From: Streptomyces hygroscopicus subsp. hygroscopicus
GTDB taxonomy: Bacteria; Actinomycetota; Actinomycetes; Streptomycetales; Streptomycetaceae
Assembly (NCBI RefSeq): GCF_030269125.1
Contig: NZ_BSSM01000002.1
Location: 724,896-788,895 of the forward strand
Length of the DNA: 64,000 nucleotides
Reading direction: 5' to 3'
Shown here: piece after piece, positions 45,958-54,137 of the stretch
How the letters are laid out: each line of letters opens with the position of its first letter
Numbering within the stretch: the stretch's first letter is position 1
Made by a program: the position numbers and the translations under genes
Notes under the pieces: model-generated
What the model was told of the DNA's origin: nothing
The model's database searches: none
The model's input: the letters and a program-made list of their open reading frames with translations, nothing else

Positions 45958-48831
45958 TTACGCCGGAACGATGTTCACCAGCTTCGGCGCGCGCACGATG
46001 ACCTTGCGGATGCCCGCGCCGTCCAGCGCCGCGACGACCTTCTCGTCGGACAGCGCCACCTTCTCCAGCTCCTCCTCGGAGATGCCCGGCGGCACCTCCA
46101 GGCGGGCCTTGACCTTGCCCTTGATCTGGACGACGCAGGTCACGGTCTCGTCCACCACGTAGCGCGGGTCGGCGACCGGGAAGTCCCGGTGGACGACCGA
46201 GTCGGTGTGGCCCAGGCGGCGCCACAGCTCCTCGGCGACGTGCGGGGCCAGCGGGGCGACCATCAGGACCAGCGGCTCGGCGACCGTACGCGGCAGGGCG
46301 GCGCCGGCCTTGGTCAGGTGGTTGTTCAGCTCGGTGACCTTGGCGATGGCGGTGTTGAACCGCAGGCCCTCCAGGTCCTGGCGCACTCCGTCGATCGCCT
46401 TGTGCAGGGCGCGCAGCGTGTCCTCGTCGGGCACGGCGTCGACCACGGTCACCTCGCCGGTGTTCTCGTCCACGATGTTGCGCCACAGCCGCTGCAGCAG
46501 CCGGAACTGGCCGACCACCGCGCGCGTGTCCCAGGGGCGGGAGACGTCCAGCGGGCCCATGGCCATCTCGTACAGGCGCAGGGTGTCGGCGCCGTACTCG
46601 GCGGCGATCTCGTCCGGGGTCACCGCGTTCTTCAGGGACTTGCCCATCTTGCCCAGCAGGCGGCTGACCTTCTCGCCCTGGTAGTAGTACGCGCCGTCGC
46701 GCTCCTCCACCTCGGCGGCCGGCACGGCGATGCCCCGGCTGTCGCGGTAGACGTAGGCCTGGATCATGCCCTGGTTGAACAGCTTGTGGAACGGCTCCGC
46801 GGAGGAGACGTGACCCAGGTCGAACAGCACCTTGGACCAGAAGCGGGCGTACAGCAGGTGCAGCACGGCGTGCTCGGCGCCGCCCACGTACAGGTCGACA
46901 CCGCCGTGCGGCCGGCCCTCGCGCGGGCCCATCCAGTAGCGCTCGATCTCCGGGTCGACCATCTTCCGGTCGTTGTGCGGGTCCAGGTAGCGGAACTCGT
47001 ACCAGCAGGAACCGGCCCAGTTGGGCATGGTGTTGGTCTCGCGGCGGTACTTCCTCGGCCCGTCGCCCAGGTCCAGGGTGACGTGGACCCACTCGTCGTT
47101 GCGCGACAGCGGGGTCTCCGGCTGGGTGTTCGCGTCGTCCGGGTCGAAGGTGCGCGGGCTGTAGTCCTCGACCTCGGGCAGCTCCAGCGGCAGCATCGAC
47201 TCGGGCAGCGGGTGGGCGATGCCGTCCTCGTCGTAGACGATCGGGAAGGGCTCGCCCCAGTAGCGCTGACGGCTGAACAGCCAGTCGCGCAGGCGGAAGT
47301 TGACGGTGCCCCGGCCGATGCCCTTGCGCTCCAGCCACTCGGTGATGCGCGCCTTGGCCTCGGTGACGCCCAGGCCGTCCAGGGAGACGCCCTCGCCGTG
47401 CGAGTTGACGATCTTCGCGTCGTACGAGGCGAACGCGTCCTCCCACTCGGCGGTGTCGGTGCCGCGGCCGTCGGTCGGCTCGACCACGCAGCGCACGGGC
47501 AGCTCGAAGGCGCGCGCGAAGGCGAAGTCGCGGCTGTCGTGCGCCGGCACGGCCATGATCGCGCCGGTGCCGTACCCCATCAGGACGTAGTCGGCGATGA
47601 AGACGGGGATCTTCTCGCCGTTGACCGGGTTGACGGCGAACTCGCCGGTGAAGACGCCGGTCTTGTCCTTGGCCTCGGCCTGGCGCTCCACGTCGGACTT
47701 GGCGGCTGCCTGCGCGCGGTAGGCGGCGACGGCCTCGGCGGGGGTGGCGTGGCCGCCGGTCCACACCTCGTGGGTGCCCTCGGGCCACGACTCGGGGGTG
47801 AACTTGTCGACCAGGGGGTGCTCGGGCGCCAGCACCATGTAGGTGGCGCCGAACAGGGTGTCCGGGCGGGTGGTGAAGACCGTGATGTACTCGCCGTCCA
47901 CGGGGAAGTCGACGCGGGCGCCCTCGCTGCGGCCGATCCAGTTGCGCTGCTGCAGCTTGATGGCCTCGGGCCAGTCCAACTCCTCCAGGTCCTCCAGCAG
48001 GCGGTCCGCGTAGGCGGTGATCCGCATGTTCCACTGGCGCAGCTTGGCCTTGAAGACGGGGAAGTTGCCGCGCTCGGAGCGGCCGTCGGCGGTGACCTCC
48101 TCGTTGGCCAGCACGGTGCCCAGGCCGGGGCACCAGTTGACCGGTGCGTCGGAGGCGTAGGCCAGGCGGTACTCGCCCAGGACGTCGGCGCGCTCGGCGG
48201 CGCTGAGCTCGTTCCAGCCGCGCGTGGTGCCCGGGATCGCGCGCTCACCGGCCTCGAACTGGGCGATCAGCTCGTCGATCGGCCGGGCCTTGCGGGCCTC
48301 GTCGTCGTACCAGGAGTTGAAGATCTGCAGGAAGATCCACTGGGTCCACTTGTAGTAGTCCGGGTCGATCGTGGCGAAGGACCGGCGCTTGTCGTGGCCC
48401 AGGCCCAGCCGGCGCAGCTGGGCCTTCATGTTCTCCATGTTGGCCTCGGTGGACACGCGCGGGTGCGTGCCGGTCTGCACGGCGTACTGCTCGGCGGGCA
48501 GGCCGAAGGCGTCGAAGCCCAGGGTGTGCAGGACGTTGTGGCCGGTCATGCGCTGGAACCGGGCGTAGACGTCGGTGGCGATGTAGCCCAGCGGGTGGCC
48601 GACGTGCAGGCCCGCACCGGAGGGGTACGGGAACATGTCCATGATGAACTTCTTGGGCTTGGCGGCCGCGTCGCCCGCCAGGTCGCCCTCGGGGTTGGCC
48701 GCCGCGTAGGTGCCGTCGGCGTCCCAGAAGTCCTGCCAGCGTGCCTCGATGTCGGCGGCCATGGCGGCCGTGTAGCGGTACGGGGCGGCCTCCGCCGGAT
48801 TCGCGGCGGCAGCGGGGTTCGTCTCGCTCAT
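45958..48831 (-). CDS. leuS: leucyl-tRNA synthetase
   Basis: A 957-residue class I synthetase. The HIGH motif is HVGH at residues 76-79 ([15 protein letters not shown]), and the KMSKS loop is KMGKS at 728-732. The editing (CP1) domain is present ([20 protein letters not shown]), including the region that deacylates mischarged tRNA. It charges tRNA-Leu. The gene follows a leader with a short Leu-rich ORF and a U6 terminator, so synthesis is probably controlled by leucyl-tRNA supply. The ATG at 48831 is preferred to 48840. Confidence 0.97.
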   Translation of the reverse strand: MSETNPAAAANPAEAAPYRYTAAMAADIEARWQDFWDADGTYAAANPEGDLAGDAAAKPKKFIMDMFPYPSGAGLHVGHPLGYIATDVYARFQRMTGHNVLHTLGFDAFGLPAEQYAVQTGTHPRVSTEANMENMKAQLRRLGLGHDKRRSFATIDPDYYKWTQWIFLQIFNSWYDDEARKARPIDELIAQFEAGERAIPGTTRGWNELSAAERADVLGEYRLAYASDAPVNWCPGLGTVLANEEVTADGRSERGNFPVFKAKLRQWNMRITAYADRLLEDLEELDWPEAIKLQQRNWIGRSEGARVDFPVDGEYITVFTTRPDTLFGATYMVLAPEHPLVDKFTPESWPEGTHEVWTGGHATPAEAVAAYRAQAAAKSDVERQAEAKDKTGVFTGEFAVNPVNGEKIPVFIADYVLMGYGTGAIMAVPAHDSRDFAFARAFELPVRCVVEPTDGRGTDTAEWEDAFASYDAKIVNSHGEGVSLDGLGVTEAKARITEWLERKGIGRGTVNFRLRDWLFSRQRYWGEPFPIVYDEDGIAHPLPESMLPLELPEVEDYSPRTFDPDDANTQPETPLSRNDEWVHVTLDLGDGPRKYRRETNTMPNWAGSCWYEFRYLDPHNDRKMVDPEIERYWMGPREGRPHGGVDLYVGGAEHAVLHLLYARFWSKVLFDLGHVSSAEPFHKLFNQGMIQAYVYRDSRGIAVPAAEVEERDGAYYYQGEKVSRLLGKMGKSLKNAVTPDEIAAEYGADTLRLYEMAMGPLDVSRPWDTRAVVGQFRLLQRLWRNIVDENTGEVTVVDAVPDEDTLRALHKAIDGVRQDLEGLRFNTAIAKVTELNNHLTKAGAALPRTVAEPLVLMVAPLAPHVAEELWRRLGHTDSVVHRDFPVADPRYVVDETVTCVVQIKGKVKARLEVPPGISEEELEKVALSDEKVVAALDGAGIRKVIVRAPKLVNIVPA

Positions 48832-48870
48832 GATCCTCAAAGCTCCATCGATCGTCTCTGCCTGCAGAAA

Positions 48871-48897
48871 TAAAAAATCCCCTCACGCAGGAGGGGA
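48871..48897 (-). terminator. attenuator terminator before leuS
   Basis: On the minus strand TCCCCTC (48897-48891), a six-base loop and GAGGGGA are followed by TTTTTTA, a textbook intrinsic terminator, rare in this genome. It lies about 40 bases before the leuS start and 47 bases after the leader ORF stop, so it must be bypassed for leuS expression. Confidence 0.88.
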
Positions 48898-48920
48898 CGC
48901 CGCGCCGATGTCGACCTCAC

Positions 48921-48940
48921 GGGTACCACCGGGGTCGGTA
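48921..48940 (-). promoter_or_regulatory. T-box-like / antiterminator motif in the leuS leader
   Basis: The minus-strand RNA reads UACCGACCCCGGUGGUACCC. GGUGGUACC matches the core of the T-box bulge (UGGU would pair with the ACCA end of tRNA), and the same bases can form a GUACC/GGUAC hairpin. A CGUCCCC run just downstream starts the terminator, as in many T-box leaders. Only about 65 bases separate it from the probable transcript start, too short for a classical stem I. Confidence 0.45.
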
Positions 48941-48944
48941 CTGA

Positions 48945-48983
48945 TCAGCGCGGCCCGCTAAGCAGAAGGCGTACGGCACGCAT
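48945..48983 (-). CDS. leuS leader peptide MRAVRLLLSGPR
   Basis: A 12-codon ORF with three consecutive Leu codons (CTT CTG CTT) ends 47 bases before the terminator hairpin that precedes leuS. A likely -10 box lies 7 bases before its ATG, so the transcript would start at the ATG itself. The design is that of a leucine attenuator: ribosome stalling on the Leu run would favour the antiterminator fold. Translation and regulation are inferred. Confidence 0.7.
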   Translation of the reverse strand: MRAVRLLLSGPR

Positions 48984-48990
48984 GGCGCCT

Positions 48991-48996
48991 AGGGTA
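48991..48996 (-). promoter_or_regulatory. candidate -10 box (TACCCT) of the leuS leader transcript
   Basis: TACCCT fits TAnnnT and is 7 bases from the leader ATG, the expected distance for a leaderless start. It lies in GCGGTACCC, whose GGTACC recurs within the T-box-like motif. No clear -35 was found. Confidence 0.4.
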
Positions 48997-49038
48997 CCGC
49001 AGGCGTCGAGCGGGCGGCGACGCGGGGCACGAAAAGAC

Positions 49039-49074
49039 CGAGGGCGGACCACCCTTCCGGATGATCCGCCCTCG
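49039..49074 (-). terminator. terminator of the first tRNA-Ala gene
   Basis: CGAGGGCGGA pairs with TCCGCCCTCG (10 bp), followed on the minus strand by CTTTT. It isolates the tRNA transcript from the leuS leader. Confidence 0.85.
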
Positions 49075-49081
49075 ACTTCTG

Positions 49082-49154
49082 TGGAGCTAAGGAGAATTGA
49101 ACTCCTGACCTCCTGCATGCCATGCAGGCGCTCTACCAACTGAGCTATAGCCCC
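49082..49154 (-). tRNA. tRNA-Ala (anticodon GGC)
   Basis: A 73-base cloverleaf: acceptor GGGGCTA/TAGCTCC with the G3-U70 wobble that identifies alanine tRNA, D arm GCTC/GAGC, anticodon stem CCTGC/GCAGG with loop ATGGCAT (anticodon GGC), T arm AGGAG-TTCAATT-CTCCT, discriminator A. CCA is not encoded. An identical copy lies 515 bases away. Confidence 0.97.
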
Positions 49155-49302
49155 TTGCTCTGTTTCACTCGCCCGGTTCCCCCGGCGACGTCGTAAACAT
49201 TACAGGTCCTGGGCTGGAGCGCCAAATCGGTTTCCGTTACGACTACTTAGTCTTGAATGTCCGATTCAATGATGATCGACTCGGCGTCCAGGCCCCGCCT
49301 GT

Positions 49303-49536
49303 TCAGGCGGCGACGAAGGAGTAGAACCTCTTGAGCGTGCAGTGCTCCTCGAGCAGGCGGCCGTAGATCGGCTCGCCCTCCAGCTCCCGGTACGTCTCGA
49401 TGGGGTCGCCTTTGATGATCAGCGCCCGCGCACACTCCTCGCACCAGTACTGGTAGTCGGCGTTGACCGGCTCCATGTCGCGGACGATGGGCGTACCGCT
49501 GCCGCACCAGTCGCACTTCCGCCTGTGTGCACCCAT
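49303..49536 (-). CDS. small zinc-ribbon-like protein between two tRNA-Ala genes
   Basis: A 77-residue protein, MGAHRRKCDWCGSGTPIVRD onwards, with CDWC and, 20 residues later, CEEC, a probable four-cysteine zinc site. The C-terminus is ELEGEPIYGRLLEEHCTLKR then FYSFVAA. I know no function. The codon bias is typical and a stop-free frame of this kind is unlikely by chance. It has the same direction as both tRNAs. Confidence 0.78.
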   Translation of the reverse strand: MGAHRRKCDWCGSGTPIVRDMEPVNADYQYWCEECARALIIKGDPIETYRELEGEPIYGRLLEEHCTLKRFYSFVAA

Positions 49537-49631
49537 CGATCAGCTCCCGTCGGACCGCGCCCCCTTCCGGCCGTCCGATTCTGCCATGAGGGGGCCGACA
49601 CGGTCAGCGACGCTTCAGTAGCACAAACAGA

Positions 49632-49661
49632 AGATCCCGCCCCCTGACGGGGACGGGATCT
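49632..49661 (-). terminator. terminator of the second tRNA-Ala gene
   Basis: AGATCCCG and CGGGATCT arms with an inner CCCC/GGGG stem, followed on the minus strand by TCTGTTTG. It lies 8 bases from the tRNA 3' end. Confidence 0.8.
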
Positions 49662-49669
49662 TTCTCCTG

Positions 49670-49742
49670 TGGAGCTAAGGAGAATTGAACTCCTGACCTC
49701 CTGCATGCCATGCAGGCGCTCTACCAACTGAGCTATAGCCCC
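49670..49742 (-). tRNA. tRNA-Ala (anticodon GGC), second copy
   Basis: Identical over all 73 bases to the copy at 49082-49154, including anticodon GGC and the G3-U70 pair. It has its own terminator. The two copies probably arose by duplication and are kept identical by gene conversion. Confidence 0.97.
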
Positions 49743-49840
49743 TTGCCCTGTTCTTCCCGCTCGGCGGGGCGAACAAGAAGAACTTTAGCCTGTGACCTGC
49801 CGGAAAGTGAAATCCGGGGTCCGGGGCGCCCCCGGCGGGC

Positions 49841-50509
49841 TCAGTCGTCGTCGCCGAGGACCGGCTCGGGGAGGGTGCCCGCGTTGTGCTCCAGCAGGCG
49901 CCAGCCGCGCACGCCCTCGCCGAGCACCGACCAGCAGCAGTTGGAGAGGCCGCCGAGGCTCTCCCAGTGCGGGGCCTGGAGGCCGAGCAGCCGGCCGATG
50001 GTGGTGCGGATGGTGCCGCCGTGGCTGACGACGACCAGCGTGCCGTCCACGGGCAGCTTCTCCACGTGCCGCAGCACGACGGGCGCGGCCCGGTCGGCGA
50101 CCTCGGTCTCCAGTTCGCCGCCGCCGCGGCGGACCGCCTCGCCGCGCTTCCAGGCGGCGTACTGATCACCGTGGCGGGCGATGATCTCCTCGTGCGTCAG
50201 CCCCTGCCAGACGCCCGCGTAGGTCTCGCGCAGGCCCTCCTCGCGGGTGACGTCGAGGCCGGTGAGCAGGGCCAGCTCGGCGGCCGTGTCCGCGGCCCGG
50301 GTGAGGTCCGAGGAGACGATCGCGTCGGGGCGCAGGGAGGCCAGCAGCCGGGCGGCGCGGCGGGCCTGGCCCACGCCGGTCTCGGTCAGCGGCACGTCCG
50401 TGCTGCCCTGGAAGCGGCGCTCCACGTTCCACGCGGTCTGGCCGTGCCGCCACAGGATGACGCGGCGGCCCCGGTCCTTGCGGTCACTCACCTCACCGGT
50501 GGGGCTCAT
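49841..50509 (-). CDS. histidine phosphatase family protein
   Basis: A 222-residue phosphatase of the phosphoglycerate mutase-like superfamily. The catalytic histidine is in WRHGQTAWN, the arginine in SSDLTRAADTA, the acid Glu in ETYAGVWQG and the second histidine in VVSHGGTIR. The substrate is unknown. The ATG at 50509 overlaps the rsfS stop (TGATG); a GTG at 50515 is possible. The nadD-LCP-rsfS-phosphatase order is common in Streptomyces. Confidence 0.92.
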   Translation of the reverse strand: MSPTGEVSDRKDRGRRVILWRHGQTAWNVERRFQGSTDVPLTETGVGQARRAARLLASLRPDAIVSSDLTRAADTAAELALLTGLDVTREEGLRETYAGVWQGLTHEEIIARHGDQYAAWKRGEAVRRGGGELETEVADRAAPVVLRHVEKLPVDGTLVVVSHGGTIRTTIGRLLGLQAPHWESLGGLSNCCWSVLGEGVRGWRLLEHNAGTLPEPVLGDDD

Positions 50510-50952
50510 CACCACTCCCCGCCCGGTTCCCGGTCGGCCTCGGCCGCCTGGAGCTTGGCGTGCTCCTCGGCCTTGCCGCGGGTGGCCTTGGCGTCGGCGG
50601 GCAGCTCGATCTCGGGGCAGTCCTTCCAGAGCCGCTCCAGGGCGTAGAAGACACGCTCCTCGCTGTGCTGGACGTGGACCACGATGTCGACGTAGTCGAG
50701 CAGGACCCAGCGGGCCTCGCGGTCGCCCTCGCGGCGCACCGGCTTGGCGCCGAGTTCCTTCTGGAGGCGCTCCTCGATCTCGTCGACGATGGCCTTGACC
50801 TGGCGGTCGTTCGGCGCGGAAGCGAGCAGGAAGGCGTCCGTGATCGACAGGACGTCGCTGACGTCGTAGGCGATGACGTCATGGGCGAGCTTGTCGGCAG
50901 CCGCCTGGGCGGCGGTGTTGATGAGCTCAAGGGAACGATCGGTGGCGGTCAC
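50509..50952 (-). CDS. rsfS: ribosome silencing factor RsfS
   Basis: A 147-residue RsfS/Iojap protein that binds uL14 and blocks subunit joining in starvation. Landmarks are DVSDVLSITDAFLLASAPND, the GDREARWVLLDYVDIVVHV block and VFYALERLWKD. The start is a GTG at 50952. It is 100 bases after the LCP gene and overlaps the phosphatase gene. Confidence 0.95.
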   Translation of the reverse strand: MTATDRSLELINTAAQAAADKLAHDVIAYDVSDVLSITDAFLLASAPNDRQVKAIVDEIEERLQKELGAKPVRREGDREARWVLLDYVDIVVHVQHSEERVFYALERLWKDCPEIELPADAKATRGKAEEHAKLQAAEADREPGGEW

Positions 50953-51052
50953 TGCGTGGCTTTCCGTCGGCGGTCACTGAACCTCAAGGGTCTCACGGAC
51001 GGCCGGGGGCACCCCACGTGATTAAGGGCATCACGGGGGCGCCCCGGAGCGG

Positions 51053-52816
51053 TCAGGAACCGGACGGCCTGTAGTCCCGGCCCAGGACCACCGAGACGTC
51101 GGCGCCCGAGGAGACCGAGCCCTTGGTGACCGAGCCCGCGGGCAGGCCGAGGGTCTTGGCGACCTCGGTGGCGTTCTGCCTGTCCGAGGCGTCCTGGTAG
51201 ACGACCTTCGAGGCCGGCTGGGTGCCGCTCCCGCTGCCCCCCTCCAGGAAGGTGAAGCCGCCGTTGAGGAGCACCACGCGGGCCTGCTCGGTGTCGTCCT
51301 TGACCCCGGTGGCGTTCTGCACCGAGACCCTGACCGCGCTGCCAGCGTCGGGGCTCTTGGCGGCGCCGCCCAAAATGTCCTTGACCACGCTGCCGCTGGT
51401 CTGGGCGCTGAGCGTGCCGTCGGGCTGCACCGGCAGCAGGGCGGTTCCGTAGTCGCCCTCCTTGGCGAGATCGGCGAGCTTGGCCAGGAAGGCGCCGAGG
51501 TCCTTGTCGGTGAGCGAGGGGTCGAGGATCTGCGCGAGGCTCTGCACGGTGACCGTGGCGTCCGACGCGTCGGTGGAGATCTTGCGCAGGACGCCCTGCA
51601 TGACCTGCCCGAACCGCTCCAGCTGGGCGTTCTCCGACTCGCCGGGGGCCCGGTAGGTGGCGTAGGCGACGGCCATCCTGCCGCTGAGGGTCTGGTCGCC
51701 GCCCTTGCTGACGAGCGGTTCGGTGCCCTTCTTCTTGGCGGACGGGTCGGGCACGTCCGTGTTGGTGTCGATGTCGATGTCGCCGACGAGGTCGACGAGG
51801 TTCTGGAGGTAAGGGGTGTCCAGGCGCCAGGTGCCCTGGATGTCGGTGCCGAGGACGGTGTTCAGCTGGTCGCGGGTGCCCGAGGAGCCGTCGTCGTCCA
51901 CGGACTTGGCGAGGGTCGTGGTGGAGCCGTCGTCGTCGGTCAGCGCGAGGGAGTTGGGCAGCAGGACGGTGGTGCCCCGCTTGGTGGTGGTGTTGTCGAC
52001 CAGCAGCACCGTGGAGGTGCCGCGCTTCCCGGTGTTGTGCAGATGGACGACGATCACGTCGCGCTTCTGGGCGCCGACCGGCGTGGCCGCGCCGGCACCG
52101 GAGGCGGAGGAGGACAGGAAGGGCAGCTTCCCGGCGTACCAGAGGTAGCCGACGCCGACGACGGCGACGAGGGCGAGGACGACGCCGAGGGCGACGAGCC
52201 GGCCGCGGGCGCGGCGGCGGGCCTCCTCGCGGCGCTCGGTCCGGTTCTCGGTGAACTTCAGCCAGTCGATGACGTCCTCGGAGTCGCCGTCCGGCTCCTC
52301 CACGAACGCGAACTGCTCGGTGTGGTAGTCCGGTTCGCCGTCCGCGTCGTCCGTGTCCCGCGCGTTCCCGCTCGCGAGTTCCGCGTACGGGTCGGGTCGG
52401 CGGGCGTCGGGCGGTCCCGCCTGCTGGGGGATGTGCGCCGTCTGCTCGGCGACCCGGGGCTGCTGTCCGCTGCTCGCGGCCCGCCCGTAGGGGTCGTACC
52501 CGGGATCCCCCCCGTGCCCCGCGGCCTGGTTGCCGTAGGGGTCGTAGCCGCCGTAGCCGCCGTTCGCGGGGTACGACGGGGCCTGCGGCTGCTGTCCGGT
52601 GCCGTAGGACCCGTACGGCTGCGCCGGCTGCTGGGAGCCGGTGGCGTAGGGGTCGTAGCCGTAGTCCTGCGGCTGGGCATAGGGGTCGTAGGACCCGCGC
52701 GGAGCCTGCTGCGCCGGAACCTGGCGGTAGACGGGCTGTCCGTACTCGTCGTAGCCGACGATCTCGTACGGTCCGGCTCCGTAGCCGGCGTCACCCGCGT
52801 CGTATCGGTCGTTCAC
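51053..52816 (-). CDS. LCP-like protein with LytR C-terminal domain and degenerate active site
   Basis: A 587-residue membrane protein. The first 130 or so residues are Tyr/Pro/Gly-rich repeats of the YDPYG type; one membrane helix (about residue 230, LVALGVVLALVAVVGVGYLW) follows, then an LCP-like domain and a C-terminal LytR_C domain (VRVSVQNATGVKDDTEQARV). In catalytic LCP enzymes, which attach polymers to murein, an SDT and a PRD motif supply key Asp and Arg. Here these read TSTVLLV and LPNSLAL, and only the later YRAPG and QLERFGQ resemble the norm. It may be non-catalytic. The GTG at 52816 has GAGAGGGG upstream. Confidence 0.85.
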   Translation of the reverse strand: MNDRYDAGDAGYGAGPYEIVGYDEYGQPVYRQVPAQQAPRGSYDPYAQPQDYGYDPYATGSQQPAQPYGSYGTGQQPQAPSYPANGGYGGYDPYGNQAAGHGGDPGYDPYGRAASSGQQPRVAEQTAHIPQQAGPPDARRPDPYAELASGNARDTDDADGEPDYHTEQFAFVEEPDGDSEDVIDWLKFTENRTERREEARRRARGRLVALGVVLALVAVVGVGYLWYAGKLPFLSSSASGAGAATPVGAQKRDVIVVHLHNTGKRGTSTVLLVDNTTTKRGTTVLLPNSLALTDDDGSTTTLAKSVDDDGSSGTRDQLNTVLGTDIQGTWRLDTPYLQNLVDLVGDIDIDTNTDVPDPSAKKKGTEPLVSKGGDQTLSGRMAVAYATYRAPGESENAQLERFGQVMQGVLRKISTDASDATVTVQSLAQILDPSLTDKDLGAFLAKLADLAKEGDYGTALLPVQPDGTLSAQTSGSVVKDILGGAAKSPDAGSAVRVSVQNATGVKDDTEQARVVLLNGGFTFLEGGSGSGTQPASKVVYQDASDRQNATEVAKTLGLPAGSVTKGSVSSGADVSVVLGRDYRPSGS

Positions 52817-52832
52817 CGGTGCCCCTCTCGGC

Positions 52833-53528
52833 TCACTCGCCGCGGTACAGCTCGCGCTTGTCGATGTAGCGCACGACTCCGTCCGGCACCATGTACCAGA
52901 TGGGGTCGCCCTTGGCGACTCTCGCACGGCAGTCTGTGGACGAGATGGCGAGCGCCGGAACCTCGACCAACGAGACCCCGCCCTCGGGCAGTCCCTGGTC
53001 GCTGAGGTGGTGGCCGGGCCGGGTGACGCCGATGAAGTGCGCGAGGGAGAACAGCTCCTCGCTGTCGCGCCAGGTCAGCAGCTGGGCGAGGGCGTCGGCA
53101 CCCGTGATGAAGAACAGGTCGGTGTCCGGGTTGAGGGCCCGCAGGTCGCGCAGGGTGTCCACGGTGTAGGTGGGGCCGCCGCGGTCGATGTCGATGCGGC
53201 TCACGGAGAACTGCGGGTTCTCGGCGGTGGCGATGACCGTCATCAGGTAGCGGTCCTCGGCCGGGGAGACCTGGCGGTGGGACTTCTGCCACGGCTGGCC
53301 GGTGGGCACGAACACCACCTCGTCCAGCTGGAACTGCGCGGCGACCTCGCTGGCCGCCACGAGGTGCCCGTGGTGGATCGGGTCGAAGGTGCCGCCCATG
53401 ACACCCAGGCGCCGCTTGCCGGGGCGGGCGGGGCCGTGGCCCGGCCGGTGCCGGCGGTACTGCGGCTGGTCGGCCGTGCCGGCGGCGGTCTCGTGCACCG
53501 GGCCGGTAGGCATGTCCTGCTCTCCCAT
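52833..53528 (-). CDS. nadD: nicotinate-nucleotide adenylyltransferase
   Basis: A 231-residue NadD that makes deamido-NAD from nicotinate mononucleotide and ATP. The nucleotide-binding motif [11 protein letters not shown] is at residues 45-55 and ISSTD near the C-terminus. The N-terminus carries an extra 40 residues (for example [20 protein letters not shown]) before the core; a start at the second Met (53513) is possible. It is followed 16 bases later by the LCP-like gene. Confidence 0.95.
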   Translation of the reverse strand: MGEQDMPTGPVHETAAGTADQPQYRRHRPGHGPARPGKRRLGVMGGTFDPIHHGHLVAASEVAAQFQLDEVVFVPTGQPWQKSHRQVSPAEDRYLMTVIATAENPQFSVSRIDIDRGGPTYTVDTLRDLRALNPDTDLFFITGADALAQLLTWRDSEELFSLAHFIGVTRPGHHLSDQGLPEGGVSLVEVPALAISSTDCRARVAKGDPIWYMVPDGVVRYIDKRELYRGE

Positions 53529-53584
53529 GCGTGCAGACCCTACCGGCCCGGCCTTCGGCATCCGGCCGGGGCCGGTCCCCGGGC

Positions 53585-53740
53585 TCAGCGGTCGCGGTTG
53601 AAGCGGGTGGTGATCCACAGCAGCAGAAGCAGGATGGCGAGGGCGGCGCCGCCGGTGAGGGCGGGGTTCAGGCTGTCGTGGTGGCCGCCCTCTTCGGCGG
53701 CGAGGGAGATCAGCGGGGCTGCGGCGCTGGTGAGCATCAT
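53585..53740 (-). CDS. 51-residue membrane miniprotein
   Basis: The sequence is [20 protein letters not shown], then [20 protein letters not shown] and [11 protein letters not shown]. There is an N-terminal hydrophobic stretch, a His/Glu-rich linker and one clear membrane helix ending with a basic tail. It lies about 56 bases upstream of nadD on the same strand. The coding call rests on a typical codon pattern and a plausible topology; the function is unknown. A start at 53737 is equally possible. Confidence 0.65.
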   Translation of the reverse strand: MMLTSAAAPLISLAAEEGGHHDSLNPALTGGAALAILLLLLWITTRFNRDR

Positions 53741-53870
53741 CTTCGACAGGACCTATCGCGTGTGGGCGGGATAAAGACGTCGGCTCATCGTATGCGGGCG
53801 GCCCTTCGGCGATCACGCCGACTCCGCCGTTGGGGAGCGGGGGTGCGGGGCGTGGAACTCCGGCCGGGTG

Positions 53871-54038
53871 TCAGTCGTCCTTCTGCTTGTAGCCGCGCAG
53901 CAGGAACCAGGCGGTCAGCGCGCAGCCCAGGATCATCACGATCAGGACGACGCGGAGCAGGTATCCGCTCCCCCCCTGCTGCTGGGCGGCGCTCGCCGCC
54001 GCCTCGGTCAGCCGGGCGGCTGCGGGGTGGTACTCCAT
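53871..54038 (-). CDS. 55-residue membrane miniprotein
   Basis: It starts MEYHPAAARLTEAAASAAQQ, has a single membrane helix YLLRVVLIVMILGCALTAWF, and ends RGYKQKDD. The ATG at 54038 has AAGGAG about 9 bases upstream. It is divergent from the M48 protease gene, with 99 bases between them, and upstream of the 51-residue miniprotein. No family is known to me. Confidence 0.7.
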   Translation of the reverse strand: MEYHPAAARLTEAAASAAQQQGGSGYLLRVVLIVMILGCALTAWFLLRGYKQKDD

Positions 54039-54137
54039 GGCTGGACTCCTTCGGCTGTCTGCCCGTCCACGGTATCTCCGCCTAGGCTGAGCCCCGCCTC
54101 GGGGGCTCACCGGCACTCAACGCACTTGGGGGATGAC

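Noticed and set aside
46189..48873. Open frame of 894 codons antisense to leuS
   Set aside because: Mirror of the leuS coding bias; no recognisable domain and no ribosome site.
48832..49036. A full classical T-box before leuS
   Set aside because: The T-box-like bulge and terminator are present, but there is no room for a normal stem I with a specifier loop after the probable promoter; kept only as a motif-level observation.
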